Assembly (NCBI GenBank): GCA_021613335.1 | Contig: JAJTWR010000296.1 | Location: 512,501-576,500, forward strand | DNA: 64,000 nt | Direction: 5' to 3' | Source of the DNA: Whitmania pigra | Lineage: Eukaryota; Annelida; Clitellata; Hirudinida; Haemopidae | Shown here: one piece after another, positions 11,801 to 26,173 of the stretch | Layout of the letters: each line of letters opens with the position of its first letter | Position numbering within the stretch: the stretch's first letter is position 1 | Notes under the pieces: generated by a model | What the model saw: the letters and a program-made list of their open reading frames with translations, nothing else | Told to the model about the DNA's origin: nothing | The model's database searches: none | Made by a program: the position numbers and the translations under genes

Positions 11801-14445
11801 TTCAATTATTATAGTGCTTGATATAACCACATCAATGAAAATAAAAATGGTGATGATACTTTTACAATATGCATGCTGTTGTCATAAAAACAAGAATTAA
11901 GAAATGCATGCTGCATCACAAACAATAACATCTGCTATCGAAGAAACAACTTAAGTGATTCTAAAAGTCACTTAAAAACTCTCGCTTGTGGCAAAGGATT
12001 CAAGAACCACTTTAGAAAAGAGTCGATAAACAATTCTTTTTATCTGTTTGACACCGCTGATCTCAAACAGATAAATTATTTTCTTTCTCTTGATAATTTG
12101 AAGCAACTGTAGCTCCAACGTTTTTCAACTAAGAGGTACTTATGCCCATGTTTATGCACTTGTTTACACCTTTCTGGCATTTTATAATCTAAACTGTTGC
12201 AAAACAAGCTAATGACATGGAAAATATTATGAATGAATAAAAAAAAATATAGGCACTACTTCTAAGTCAGATAAAACTTGTGACAAGCATCTTATGTTGT
12301 TTTCATTTCAGTCAAAACCAAGAAAATTTTGAATAAACATTAAAACATTCGAACCTGTTCCCTTTATGTGGAGGCCCTCTGGAATGAGAGCTGAAAAATT
12401 TGATAAAAGTTAAATATGATTGTTAACATAAACACAAGATACAAGAGATATACAAGTTTGTATTGTTTAAACAAGATGACGTAATCATTACATTTCAATT
12501 ACATAGATTAACAAACTGTTTTCCAATTTCAAAAGATGCATTGAATCCCTTCAGCTGAGTGGTGATGTCCTCCTCTGTCTCCTCCAGGACCAGTTGACTT
12601 TTCCTGCCAGTTTTTGTGACGAATTGAATCTGCAGGTAGTTTCCACCGGAATAAAACACGAGAGGTTCGGAATGGCGACCGCAGATGGTCTCAATTTCGT
12701 GTCCCTTGTTTATCACCCCCTCCAATACTTTAATGTGGTCGATAGGGCAGCTATTGGTAAGAATAAGTATTAGTTCTGTAGATAGTGTTCAATACTTAAT
12801 TAAATATTTCTATCTTTCCTCAAACATAGTAAGTGATGAAAAAATAAAATGTTTTGATCTAATATTTAATTATTCCTGGCAATAAACAGATTGGCAGAAA
12901 TAAAATCTAAGAAGCTATAGATATTTACTGCTTTCCGCCATAGTACATGTCGACGTCGTTGAACGTGATCTTGACTCTTTCACCTGGTTCTCCCTGCAAA
13001 ATGTAGAAACAAGTGATGTTGTCGGGATAAACACCAGGATAGGTGGGAGACAGAATTGTTCCATTCTTTAGACTGTCAATGATGAAGCTACATGAGTGCC
13101 ATGGTACTTTTTGGCCAACGTTGTAGATTGCTGCAAATTAAGTTTTCACGAATCCAAAATCATATTTTTACGAAAATGTTCAAATGCATTTTAAAGGCTT
13201 GCTACTAAAGCTAACTTAGTATTTAACTACTCTAATTCAATGATTTGGTCTCAATGGCTAAAAAGAATTCTATGAGAGTTTCCACCCAATCATAAACAAA
13301 GCCAATCCATCTTCGTAATCAAAACAACATTCCTTGCAAAATGAATGCTTATTTATTTGCATTTTTAAGCTTTTCCGACAAAAACCTTTGCAGGAAAATA
13401 AAGAAAGGACAAAAAATTGAATGAGTGATTAAATAACTGATCATACTTTCCAAGATTTTTGTGCACCTAAATTGTCAATAAAAGCAATTTAAAAGCCAAT
13501 ATCACATAATTTAATAATATTCTTTTTTCAAAGATAATTCCTTATGCAAAAAATGCATCTGTACTAGCTGGTGAATGTGATAATAATTTCTTATGATTCA
13601 TGAATGTGATAATTTCTTTTAAATACAATTTACTCAAGTTTTTATCTTAATTAAGTGCATCATTCACTTCAAACAGAGCGAGTAAGTTGTGGAAGATATC
13701 CAACCATCAGGAATGAAAGTATAATTCAACTGAAATCCTTTCTCTTCTCTGGTTGCATCAGTGTACAATCCAATGAGAAGAATGTTGCTGACAGATCTTA
13801 TCAGGTATGGAAGGCTATCTTTGTCCTTGCCACAGAACCTTCCCTGAAGAGGGGCTGATAGCAAGTTTTCATCAACACTTGTCAATTGAGTGTAGATGTC
13901 TATGTAGTCATGGACACATCTGTCAAAAGTATAGTACAACTTATTTTTTTAGAAAAATATTATACCATGTAATCAAACATATTCAAATAAAATTTAAATT
14001 AATTCTAGATGAAATAGAAATTACCTTGGGGGAACTCCCATGACTTCAAACTGTGTGAAAACAATTTCCACTCTTTCATTTGGAAGGCCTATGAGAAAGT
14101 AGAGGCATTTGACATTTTCAGGATAGTGGTTTGGATGGTTAATGGATGATAAAACTCCCCTCTTCTCAGTTGGACTGCTATAGATCTTTTCCCCGCACTC
14201 CTTCTCTTCTTCACCTAAAGATGCACCAAACTTAACCATTTGCATAGGATGTCATTCTAGTGAACATTGGAAATATCTTTTTAAAGCTGTAGAGAAACGA
14301 CTCACATTTGATATCAATATTTTTATAAGATATATAACTAAGCTAAAGAAACCAATGAATTTTCATGTTCAGCCCACTTACCAAAGCACTTTCCAACTAG
14401 GGTAAAAATAATATATAAAAAAACAAAATATATCAACGAGGTCAT
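8829..14445 (-). CDS. LEV-10-like transmembrane protein: five CUB domains, one LDLa, one TM
   Basis: Fifteen exons: 14445-14382, 14214-14025, 13919-13705, 13130-12929, 12750-12503, 12390-12355, 11705-11507, 11324-11089, 10834-10627, 10447-10224, 10083-9913, 9772-9622, 9579-9506, 9437-9321, 9046-8829; 850 aa. Order: signal peptide (1-19), CUB1 (about 26-154), CUB2 (170-300), CUB3 (319-462), CUB4 (473-604), CUB5 (608-730), LDLa (741-778, six Cys, ending DDTSDETRDC), TM (about 786-808, GVVGFCGCLLLLAG), then a 42-residue basic tail. Most CUBs are split over two exons. This order matches nematode LEV-10, which clusters acetylcholine receptors at neuromuscular junctions; that role here is inference. 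The tail ends VSIV, a class I PDZ ligand pattern. Starts of exons 9 and 12 have alternative acceptors. An orphan CUB protein of another family remains possible. Confidence 0.88.
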
Positions 14446-15039
14446 AATTTAATAATCAGTAATTTGCGACCTGCATTTTTTATTAAAATTAACTTTCAAA
14501 TCGGTATCTCCAATTTTGGTCAAATCAGATTATAAAATTCAACTCAAAAGTTATGTAAACACCGTGTTTAAACCTCACGCTGGATTCTGCACTTCAAAAA
14601 AGAAAGGCTGGTTGCAGTGGTGAGCCTCCAACGCACACTAGTATGAGCCAGTGCTTGCTAGGAGTTATCACTTATAGCACACACAAAGTTCCAAATTCTG
14701 AAGTTAAACAAATGTCTAAATTATACTTTCTTTTCTGTTGAAATAGTGTTTAGTCGAAAAACAATTATGGGCTGCAAACTTCGCGATCATAACCACTTTA
14801 AGGCTACTAAATGGTTGTTGTGCGTGACTGAAATAAAAAAATAAATTTATTAACAATTCTATTATAGTTTTTATATTTTATTATTTTTTTTATATCTGTT
14901 GATCCGTCTGCTTAAGACGCCTGCAAAATTTAAAAACTAAAGTTTACTTTTACTTTAAATACCTTCCACGTACATGTAGAGGAAAACAAACTGACTTTCT
15001 TAATCGGGTATATTACATTCAAATCCATGTAATTAGAAC
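14446..15039. promoter_or_regulatory. Shared upstream region of divergent LEV-10-like and COG5 genes
   Basis: A 594-bp gap separates the two divergent start codons and contains no recognisable exon. It should hold both promoters. I see no clear TATA box for either gene. Confidence 0.5.
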
Positions 15040-16530
15040 ATGGAAAAATCAATACTCGATCAATTTAACGACGATGGTGAGTGTTTATACATTGGGTGCT
15101 AATTTTGGAATATTTTAATTGTCAATTTCCGAAGCATGGAAATTTAATGTTAAAACGTTTGCTTTCGCCCAGAAGATACACAAGCCATTAAATGCAAACA
15201 TTTTGTTTTTAGATGCTTATAAAGTGTTTACAGAGGAGGGATTTGATGCAAAAGCTTATGCCACAAAAGTTATTGAAGGGCATGCAATTTCTCAACAATT
15301 GGCTGTTCTTGCTGAAGGCATAAACTTGGTTGATAAGGAACTCCACAAGCAGGTGATTCATGCTCAGACCTGATGTGATGATTTCTTCTGCTCCAAATTT
15401 GATTATGTTTTTGAATTGCGATCCAATTATATTAAGTTGTCAATGACTTAAATCACAATTAAATTCAATGATTTTGTTAATAATTGTATTGGAATTTGAG
15501 AAATAAAGTCTAAATACTATCTAACAAATATAGCACATCTATGTTTGAATTCAGGTGGTTGAACATCATGAAGATTTGTTATCTCAAGCGGTTGGCATTG
15601 AAACTCTCGAAGGTGCTGGCACCTTATTTCTATTTAGATATTATTAGGTCATTTGCACAAAATTGTATTACTAGTTATTTAATCACACTTACATTTGAAT
15701 CAGACTCATCATAATATCATAATATTATAATAATGGCGCATGAGTTGGCTTGGAGGATTCTGCCTGTGAACGACGGTGAAATCAATAGTCATTACATATC
15801 GTGTTCGCAACCCAGCTCCCATCTCTAGGGAGCGCCCTCGGATAGGGACGCTATATAAATGGTGGATCGACTAAGAAATGCTGATACATAAGGCACTCAA
15901 AAAATTGGCTAAATACAAATACAAAAATACAATATGTTTGTTTGAAGGGGTTCTGCAAACCATTCAAGCAAGAAGTCAGAACTTGATGGCAGCAGTCGAG
16001 AGGTTGAAAGTTTTTTTGTAAATTAACTTCTTCAGTTTCATATTATTATTATATGTTTATTATTAGTATTGCTTATTATTACTATTATTATTTATTAGTT
16101 ATTTAAATTTTTAGTACAAACCAAATTTACATGTTAATGAATCGAATTAGCAATTTATAATTTTTTTCAGAATTAGAACTCGAGTTACTGATCCCTACAA
16201 TAAGATTGTTGCAAGGAATGATCAACTAAAAAGACTACAGGTACTTAAACATATTTTCAGGCATCTGAAACTGAATATGGTTGACAGGGCTATGAAAAGT
16301 GTGACGTTTGAACATATTTTAAAGTATTAGTTATTATGCCTTATTTTATGCAAATATTACGAATAAATAATCCGGTTTCAGGAAACCTGTGACGCATTGA
16401 GACAGATAATCCGGGTGATATACCTCAGCAAACGACTTCGAAGTCAATTGCAAGGTGGACTGAAGGAGATTACGAAAGCTGCTCAGTGCTTGAATGAGCT
16501 AGGTTATTATTATTATTATTATTATTATTA

Positions 16531-16563
<33 letters not shown>

Positions 16564-19500
16564 CATCATCATCATCATCATCATCGCCATCACCATCATC
16601 ATCATCATTATCATTATTATTATTATTATCATTATTATTATTAGGTCAGAATTAGAATCATCATCATTGTCGTCAAAGCTAGGTCAGAAGAAATATTATC
16701 GTTGTTCTAATCTTGAAAATTGTAACGCAACATCTAAACTAGACTAAATAATTGTTAAAAATAATGCTTTACGACTCAGATTACTTAGCAACGAATGGTG
16801 TGGATCTCAGTGGCATAGAAGCTATAGAATCTGACAGAAAATTTGTGAAGCAGGCTCGCAAAGAAGTCGAGATGCAATCCCAGAAGATGCTTCGCAGTGG
16901 CTTGCAACTTCAAGTGGGTCCAAATGATTAATTTTTTCATGTTGTTGTTGATTTATTGTTTGAACTTCGTTCCACTATTTAGCTGATTTGAAAGGATTAA
17001 ATTTTGATTCAGATATTCATTTGTTAATAAGCGGTTGATTTTTTTTAATGCAAATGGTTTTTTTGCATTGTCATCACCGTCAGCATCACCATCAACAACA
17101 TCATCATCAACATCAGTAATACTTAAATCATCTCACTTTCCGTAATCAGGAGTTATTATGCTTCATTCCATTAAGAATTGTTTCCTTCATTTCAGAACCA
17201 GACCCAAGTAGCAACTTCCCTCCAAATCTTCTACAACCTGAACATTCTCGAGCAGACGATCGATGGCATCATTGTTGAGATCACCCAGGATATTAGAGAA
17301 ATCACACAAAACTCCCTCAATGTTAACTATCTCTTGTCACTCAGCGAAAGGAAAAGTAATATAATAATTCATAATAAATAATAGTTGACAAAAATGTCAA
17401 AAAAGAATTTAATTATTATTTTAAAATAACTCTTATAATTATTCTTGCGTTGCTGCTAATATCGGATACGTTGAACTGATTTGATTTAGAATATTGAAAA
17501 TTGACTTGTTTGTTTTTGTTAACTATTACTTAACTATTTGTTTGTGATAAATATTATATTGTGCAGGTGGCCCAGGTAAGGTGTCTGGTCTGACTACAGG
17601 TAACACTGCAGCCTTCAGGGCATCTTTGTGGATGAACATGGAAAAACTTGTGGATGCCATGTTTGCCAGTTATTCTCAGGTGAAATTCTTCAATTTAACC
17701 TGCTTGAATAAAGGATTGCTCATGATTGAAGCAATACTTTTCACTTGAAATATTTATTATTCAACAACATGTTCCTTGCTATAATTTATAATTTAATTAT
17801 TCAATGATTTACTTATCTCCATTTTTTGCCAATTTAAGATTTTCCAACTTCAAAAAGTCCTCACGAGAAAGAGGGATCCTGCCAGTCATGTGCTTTTTAT
17901 TGACCACTACAAACAAGCCAAGGTTAAATATCTGTTTACATTTCACTTGATAACAATTGGGTAGTAACCCTAACATTAACCATAGGTAGAATATAATATT
18001 GTTGATAATTAGAATATAATATAATATAGAATATAATAGTGATTTGGATTATAATTGCGGCAATAAGTATTTCTATTTGTCGATTGATGTTTGTCATTTG
18101 ATATAATCATGGTACCAAAATTTAATGTCACAATAATGGATGATTGAATTGTAAAGGGTGAGAACTCAGGCAACTTACTCCAGGAAATATGGAAAAACAT
18201 GACTTCCATATTGAAGGATGAATTCAACAAGACAGCTGAAAGTCTGTTCCAAAAAGATTTTACTTTATTTTAAATTTGATTTTTATCATTTAATTGATTT
18301 CATTCATTTAAGTAAAATCACAAAATCATTTGGTGAACTTAATGTTTGTTATCCATCACAGACAGCACATTCCTGAAGCAGGCACTCGAAGGTGAATATC
18401 CAAAACAGCTTCGGTTGTTCAACGAGTTATGGAAGAGGATTTCATCGTTGAGTGTTAACATTTCTGACCAAAGTTCTGCCGGGTCGGACGTCGAAAAAGG
18501 GACTCTTTACGATGATTACGAGCAAGTGATTCTGGGAATTTATTTTCTTTAATAATTTGGTTTCCTTAAGAATAAGAATATTTTTATATGATTTAATTGG
18601 ATAATGATTTAAATGATTAAATGGTTTAAGATAATTTAAGTGTTGTTGCACTTAATGTTTTTATATTTAACAGATAATTTAATAAATTTAATTTAATTTA
18701 ATAGAAGTTATTATGGAATTTTAAGCATTTTTCTCAAATGAATTCTCGCTTTTAGTCCTGAGAAAGCTCTGAATGATTGCTTCACTCATTTTGAAACTGC
18801 CTACCTGTCCAAGTCCCTGTCGAGACTTTTTGATCCCATCAACCTCGTCTTCTCCTCCTCCTCCTCTTCAAGTCTTCCGAGCGCTTCAGATCTCGAGGGA
18901 ATTGTCAAAACCATTAACAGGTGATGGAGGCGGTCTTATATAACTCTTTCAGTTGATAGCAAGAATGAACTTTATTATCTCAAAACGGTATTGTAATAAA
19001 ACAACACTAAAAAATAATAACATTAAAATTAACAGACTGAATGATATTAGCCATAAGAGCAATTTAAAACCTAATTAGCATTATTCCTAGCACATTCATA
19101 ACAAAGATGCCTTGGTTTTGTTATTGCTATTATTTAATGATCAGTGAGCTCACAGTGGCAAGTTTTGATGCAAAACTTTGTGCTTCCGTCGCACGAAATG
19201 CCTCCAAGACGATCGTACTGTTCTGCAGCAAGTTTGAGCAGCTGGTGAGTTCATTTTAAGTGGTGAGATGCAAAATTAATTTTAATTGAATATTGGAAGT
19301 TAAAAAAAAAACTGCGAAAATAAGATATATATATTTCACATTTATCTGAACAGCTGATGACAGGTAGTGACATCACACAAGTCATTGGACCTCCTACCGA
19401 TGCACAGACATTCAATGCCTCTGTTGTCAATTCACTTCACAACTTCTATCAGGCCTCTGTAAAGGTTACTTTATGTTAACTTGTCTTGTTGCTTAGCAAA

Positions 19501-21274
19501 TTAGCAAATTTTTATTTTTTATAAATTACCGATTGTTTATTTGTTAAGTCATCAATTACTGTGCTTTAAATTTAATTCTTGTTAATAACGTTTTAAACAT
19601 TTGAACAGGGTCTCTCAACACTCCAAAACATTCCACCTCATGTTCATGATGTCATCAACGATGCACTACAGGTGAGACAAACTTCAGAGGATCTATGATG
19701 GTGATCAGGGTGGTGATGATGATGATGATGATCCTGATGTTGATAATGATGATGCTGGTAATGATTGTGATGATTTCATAAAAAGGCTCATGATATTAGT
19801 GTAGCACCAAATTCATTGTCCTTAGGGTGTGCTGGAGTTGATGGGCAACATAGTTGAACCAGTGCTGGCCTCAATCTCTCAGGCCATTGAGGACATTCTG
19901 CTCACCATGCATAATGAGGATTTTTCACAGTACGTAAATTTTTTCAATCACGTGGAGGATGACAGCATTTCAAATTATGATTATGATGTGTGTTAGAATT
20001 TACTTTTAGAATTCTGTTATTTGAAGGATCACAGGAAAGATGATCTTGCAATTGGCGAATAATCGATCTAAAGCATTAGAAAGTTTGAATTTATTTAAAT
20101 TAAAAAATATTTTCAGAGCTTCTCATGGCTCGAGTTCACAGAGCGAAGCACATCATTGTTCTCTGTACATGAAAGAGCTTCATCAATTTATCAGCAGGGT
20201 TGTGTCCTCCTACATTACTCAGTTTCAGTGTACAGAAATTGTCATGGCCAAGTTGGTTGCTTCTAAGTTTTCTCATTGTTTAATGACTTCTCACATGGTC
20301 ACTGCATATTTTGACTAAATTGTTGTCATCATTAGTTTTAATGATAATGAATACCTAACTTGAATTGGTAATGCTGTATTAAGGCAAGTTATAAACGTTA
20401 TTTTGAAATTCAGATTGAAGACGGTTGCACAAAGGTGCTTGGAACTTTTTGTTCGTCACACCAGTCTCATCCATCCGCTCGGTGAAGGAGGAAAAATGAG
20501 GCTGGCAAATGATTACGCTCAGATAGAAGTGGCAGTCGCCAATTTGTGCAACAAACTATCGGACCTTGGAAAATCCTACCGCGTCGTGAGAGCTGTCAGG
20601 TTTGTGACGATTGTTTAAGTTTTGCATTTTGTTTGAAAGCTAATGGTTGCTTTTTGGTTAAAACATCTATTTCAATTATTTATTATTTTATAACAAGCAC
20701 TAATAGAATGAGGATTTATCAATTAAAGAAATTTTAATTTTTCAGACCAATGTTATTCCAGGCACCAGAACATATTGTTAAGAATATATCAGTTGGTGAT
20801 GTTGTTCCCATAAGCATCATATTGCAGTTCTTTTTTGCAAGAGGATACCCTCAGCTAAGGCCTGCTTATCAGGTAATAAATATCAGTGCTGCATCTTGTT
20901 GTGTTACAGAAACTAAAAATTTAGGTCCTTCAAAAAGTTTTATTAAGTTTGATTAAAAACATGTTTATCATATGTTAAGGTTATTGATTTTTATTAGCTA
21001 ACATCCGTAAATAAATTTGCAGACTGCAGGGTGGACATGTTCTAGGTACAGCAAGTGGCTTGACGAACATCCGAATGAAAGGGATCGACTGAAATTTATC
21101 AAGTACGGTTGTGAGAAGTTTACTATGTGTTAAGCAGTATTTAATGAAACATTTGCTTCTTAATCTAGGGGAAGCCTGGAATCATATGCTCAAAGCGTGA
21201 CCAACCGAGGGGGAAAGGAATTTGTTTCCATTTATCCGTTCATGATTGATTTGCTGCAGAGAGGACTCCAGTAA
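15040..21274 (+). CDS. COG5: Conserved oligomeric Golgi complex subunit 5
   Basis: Lobe-B subunit of the COG tether for retrograde intra-Golgi vesicles. Twenty-two exons: 15040-15076, 15213-15352, 15555-15612, 15948-16002, 16171-16240, 16382-16502, 16780-16913, 17196-17355, 17567-17679, 17839-17922, 18157-18241, 18362-18521, 18756-18920, 19145-19244, 19354-19464, 19609-19671, 19826-19929, 20117-20251, 20414-20599, 20746-20872, 21023-21102, 21169-21274; 797 aa, close to the family length. Diagnostic blocks: [55 protein letters not shown], and a C-terminus with [20 protein letters not shown]. Intron 12 uses a GC donor (GCAAGT at 18522): with it the join reads DDYDPEKAL, while the GT at 18526 leaves no open phase for exon 13. 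Confidence 0.95.
15735..15935 (+). repeat. SINE-like interspersed repeat, copy 2 (COG5 intron 3)
   Basis: Same family as 3333-3508. It shows TGGCTTGGAGG (A-box-like), GTTCGCAACCC (B-box-like), AATGGTGGATCGACTAAGA and a 3' end ATTGGCTAAATACAAATAC. The element ends only about 12 bp before the exon 4 acceptor, so its 3' flank must serve that splice site. Confidence 0.65.
16504..16655 (+). repeat. TTA/TCA trinucleotide microsatellite (COG5 intron 6)
   Basis: Long run of TTA/ATT units passing into TCA/ATC units and back. It produces a spurious open frame of poly-Tyr and poly-Ile. Shorter trinucleotide tracts occur in other COG5 introns (17078-17120 and 19700-19760). Confidence 0.95.
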
Positions 21275-21384
21275 TTGCAGCCTAATGCTTAATGTTCTGA
21301 GAAATTTCTATCATCAATCGTCACCAAAAATTGAAAATATTGATGTTCATATTTACGTAGTTAAAATCAGTTATATGTTAATGT

Positions 21385-21390
21385 AATAAA
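21385..21390 (+). terminator. COG5 poly(A) signal
   Basis: AATAAA 111 bp downstream of the COG5 stop codon; the first canonical signal after the gene. Confidence 0.6.
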
Positions 21391-21639
21391 TCACTAAAAA
21401 AGTCGTTTGCGTGACGCAGCTGTTACTAACAGGAAGTATTCGAAAGTTTGAAAGCGTTCTTAACTACCGTTTTGAGACGATTTGGTGGCAGTCACGAAAG
21501 AATGATTTGGGAATTTGGTAATTAATTAAATGTTCTATTCTGGTTGGATATGGATTGATGTTGGATGGTAGTTTTAATCAAGTAGCTGATCAACTTTCAT
21601 TTACCGGCTCCGGGATGGGGTCTACAACATTTATCTTAA

Positions 21640-22020
21640 TATTTCAGTTTCAAACCGTAAACGAAAATCAACCGAATTTGGGTCCCAAAACGAAAACAAG
21701 AATAAACCGAAAAATAAAATTTTACCACAGAAAACAAACCAAATTTCGGCCTCTAACCGTAAACGAAAATAAACCAAATTTCGGTCCCAACCCAAAAACG
21801 AAAATAAACCAAATTTCGGTCTCAAACCGTAAACAAAAATAAGCCAAATTTCAACAGGTCAATTAGTCAATTAATACACTAGTAGATTAAACTAATTGTC
21901 CTAAAAATAATAATTTCGGTGCCAAACCGTAAACGAAAATAAACTGAATTTCGGTCTCAAACCGTAAACAAAAACAAACCGAATTTCGGTCCCAACCCGT
22001 AAACGAAAACTTTTTTTTTA
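21640..22020 (+). repeat. Minisatellite, about 35-bp unit, left array
   Basis: Repeated units built around CGTAAACGAAAATAAACC and AATTTCGGTCCCAAACC. A non-repeat block (about 21855-21915, with TTAGTCAATTAATACACTAG) interrupts the array. The same units and block occur in reverse complement at 25150-25870, so the arrays form long imperfect inverted repeats. Open frames here merely translate the repeat. Confidence 0.9.
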
Positions 22021-22048
22021 GATTTATTTTCGTTAAATAGGAATATAA

Positions 22049-22288
22049 GTACTTTTGGGGGCCTTCATTGATCGGAATTAATATTCGTTATCATCAATAT
22101 AATGTTAAGAAAAGTATGACAGAATTTGTATTTATAAATAAAATTGTTTATTCTTCTTTAAAAGAAGCAGTGTTTCAAAATATTTGTCTGTTAAGCTGAA
22201 GAATCAGTTTGACTAAATAGTCTTTCAACAGGTGCAGATGATGGAGTGGTTGTGTTGAACTTGAGAAATACATTTTTGATTGCTGGAT
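22049..22288 (+). repeat. Direct repeat A, first copy
   Basis: About 240 bp closely matching 25926-26173 in the same orientation, for example CAACAGGTGCAGATGATGGA and ATTCGTTATCATCAATATAA. Each copy immediately follows a minisatellite array. No coding sequence recognised. Confidence 0.8.
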
Positions 22289-22622
22289 ACCTACATGCAA
22301 TAGCCAGAAATGATAAGTTATAAAAAATTATATAACCTATGAAACACAACTGTTTTCAAAACATAATTTATAAAATTACAATGTGTATTTGCTCAGCTGA
22401 TTCATGTACTCATTCAGGTACTGAACTGCTTCCACTGTAAAAGAAGAATCGTTACTCCCAGAATCTGGTTCTTAAATTCATAAAATTCTCCAGCTGATGG
22501 TGTCACAACCGTTTATTTTGAGATAGAGTTTGTTTCATTCGGCAACAAACAGTTCTTCAAATACCTTACGATGTAATGTTGAGAGCCAGCGAACTTTGAA
22601 GTATGGGTATGACACAGCAGTG
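22289..22622. other. Unassigned spacer
   Basis: AT-rich sequence between repeat A and the cathepsin L duplication. No gene or repeat recognised. Confidence 0.4.
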
Positions 22623-22943
22623 GTGGCAGTAGTAATTGAGGTATCGGAGATAAGGAAGAAGTGATGTCATGAGTACGATTACGATGACAATGCAATAGCG
22701 GATGGACAATCATCATAGTTGCATCAGTCAGTCAAAGCTATTGATAGTGGGATTGAGTTGGATGAATCTAATGATATTACTTTGGGCGAGTGCGAGAGAA
22801 TGCATCAAAGATGCAGGAACGGAGTTGCAATAGTAGCACGCTTGAGAACAAAAGTCGTATCGACGGAACGGTTGATCCACTCTTTTAGATCATTATATTG
22901 TAAATGAATCATAAGCAATGAGTCTAATATCCAAAAATATGCT

Positions 22944-22949
22944 TTTATT
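22944..22949 (-). terminator. Cathepsin L copy 1 poly(A) signal
   Basis: TTTATT, reading AATAAA on the minus strand, about 66 bp past the stop codon. The identical signal in copy 2 is at 30024-30029. Confidence 0.6.
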
Positions 22950-23014
22950 AAAACACAGTTTTGACAGAATTTATAAAAGCATATCGAATGGGTAAATTTA
23001 CTAGTAAATTGAAA

Positions 23015-24804
<1,790 letters not shown>

Positions 24805-24850
24805 ATCAAACTTTACTAAAACAATCGTTATAAAGACCTTTGAGGTGTTC

Positions 24851-24859
24851 CTATTTATA
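24851..24859 (-). promoter_or_regulatory. TATA box of cathepsin L copy 1
   Basis: Minus strand reads TATAAATAG 47 bp upstream of the ATG, implying a 5' UTR of about 15-25 nt. The same element lies at 31931-31939 before copy 2. Confidence 0.65.
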
Positions 24860-25085
24860 CTCTAATAAATTGGCAAAAAATTGGCATGTGATGAGACAAA
24901 TCAAATGATTAAACAATTTGCATATGCAGTGACACACCAATTTGTCGTGCGACACAGCTATTAAATATGCAAATTGTTAATTCATACAAAAGACAAACCT
25001 CGTCATGGCTGGGTTTCTGGGACAACCAGACATATTTCCTAGATTTGATATTAATAGGGTGATTTGTGGCTTGCGAGTGCATTTC

Positions 25086-25870
25086 ATTAGATTTCGATTA
25101 TTTGTTTAAGATAGCCAAAGTTATTATTAAACTCCAGGCGGAGTTAATTTAAAATAATGATTATTATTTTTAGGACAACTTGTTTAATCAACTAGTGTAT
25201 TATTTGACTAATTGACCTGTTGAAATTCGGCTTATTTTTTTTTACGGTTTTAAATCGAAATTCGGTTTGTTTTCGTTTTCGTTTACGGGTTGGGACCGAA
25301 ATTCGGTTTGTTTTCGTTTTCGTTTACGGTTTGGGACCGAAATTAGGTTTATTTTCGTTTTGGTTTACGGTTTGGGACCGAAATTCAGTTTATTTTCGTT
25401 TATGGCTTGAAACCGAAATTCGGTTTGTTTTTGTTTTCGTTTACGTTTTTATTAGATTTCGATTATTTGTTTAAGATAGCCAAAGTTATTATTAAACTCC
25501 AGGCGGAGTTAATTTAAAATAATGATTATTATTTTTAGGACAACTAGTTTAATCAACTAGTGTATTAATTGACTAATTGACCTGCTGAAATTCGGCTTAT
25601 TTTCGTTTACGGTTTGTAATTGAAATTCAGTTTATTTTCGTTTACGGTTTGGGACCAAAATTAGGTTTATTTTTGTTTTCGTTTACGGTTTGGGACCGAT
25701 ATTCGGTTTGTTTTTGTTTACGGTTTGGGATAAAATTCGGTTTATTTTCGGTAGCAAGAATTTTATTTTTTTGGTTTATTTTTGTTTTCATTTAGGGTTT
25801 AGGACCAAAATTCGGTTTGTTTTCGGTGGCAAGAATTTTATTCTTCGGTTTATTTTCGTTTTCGGCCACA
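25086..25870 (-). repeat. Minisatellite right arrays with a 365-bp higher-order repeat
   Basis: A unit of about 150 bp beginning ATTAGATTTCGATTATTTG occurs at 25086 and again at 25451. Each copy runs through TTTAGGACAACT and AATTGACCTG, then into 35-bp repeats TTTCGTTTACGGTTTGGGAC plus CGAAATTCGGTTTAT. Arrays occupy about 25215-25450 and 25588-25870. They are the reverse complement of the left array at 21640-22020. Confidence 0.9.
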
Positions 25871-25925
25871 CTTCAGAAATTATTTTCTTTTAACCAACTG
25901 AGGCAAAAATGCCACCAGTACAGGT

Positions 25926-26173
25926 ACAAGTACTTTTGGGGACCTTCATTGATCAAAATTAATATTCGTTATCTTCAATATAATGTTAAGACAAGTATGA
26001 CATAATTTGTATTAATCAATAAAATTGTTTATTCTTTTTTAAAAGAAGCAGTGTTCCAAAATATTTGTCACAGAGTCTGTTATACTGAGGTATCAGCTTG
26101 ACTGAATAGTCTTTCAACAGGTGCAGATGATGGAGTGGTTGTGTTAAACTTGAGAAATACATTTTTGACTGCT
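25926..26173 (+). repeat. Direct repeat A, second copy
   Basis: Second copy of 22049-22288 with a few indels, including extra bases near 26070. It ends where LINE coding sequence begins at about 26174. Confidence 0.8.

Noticed and set aside
16397..16747. 116-residue open frame rich in Tyr and Ile
   Set aside because: Start of COG5 exon 6 reading into a trinucleotide microsatellite; not a protein.
21555..21842. Open frames through the minisatellite (also 25220-25474 and 25690-25893)
   Set aside because: Tandem 35-bp repeats translated in frame; composition is purely repeat-driven.
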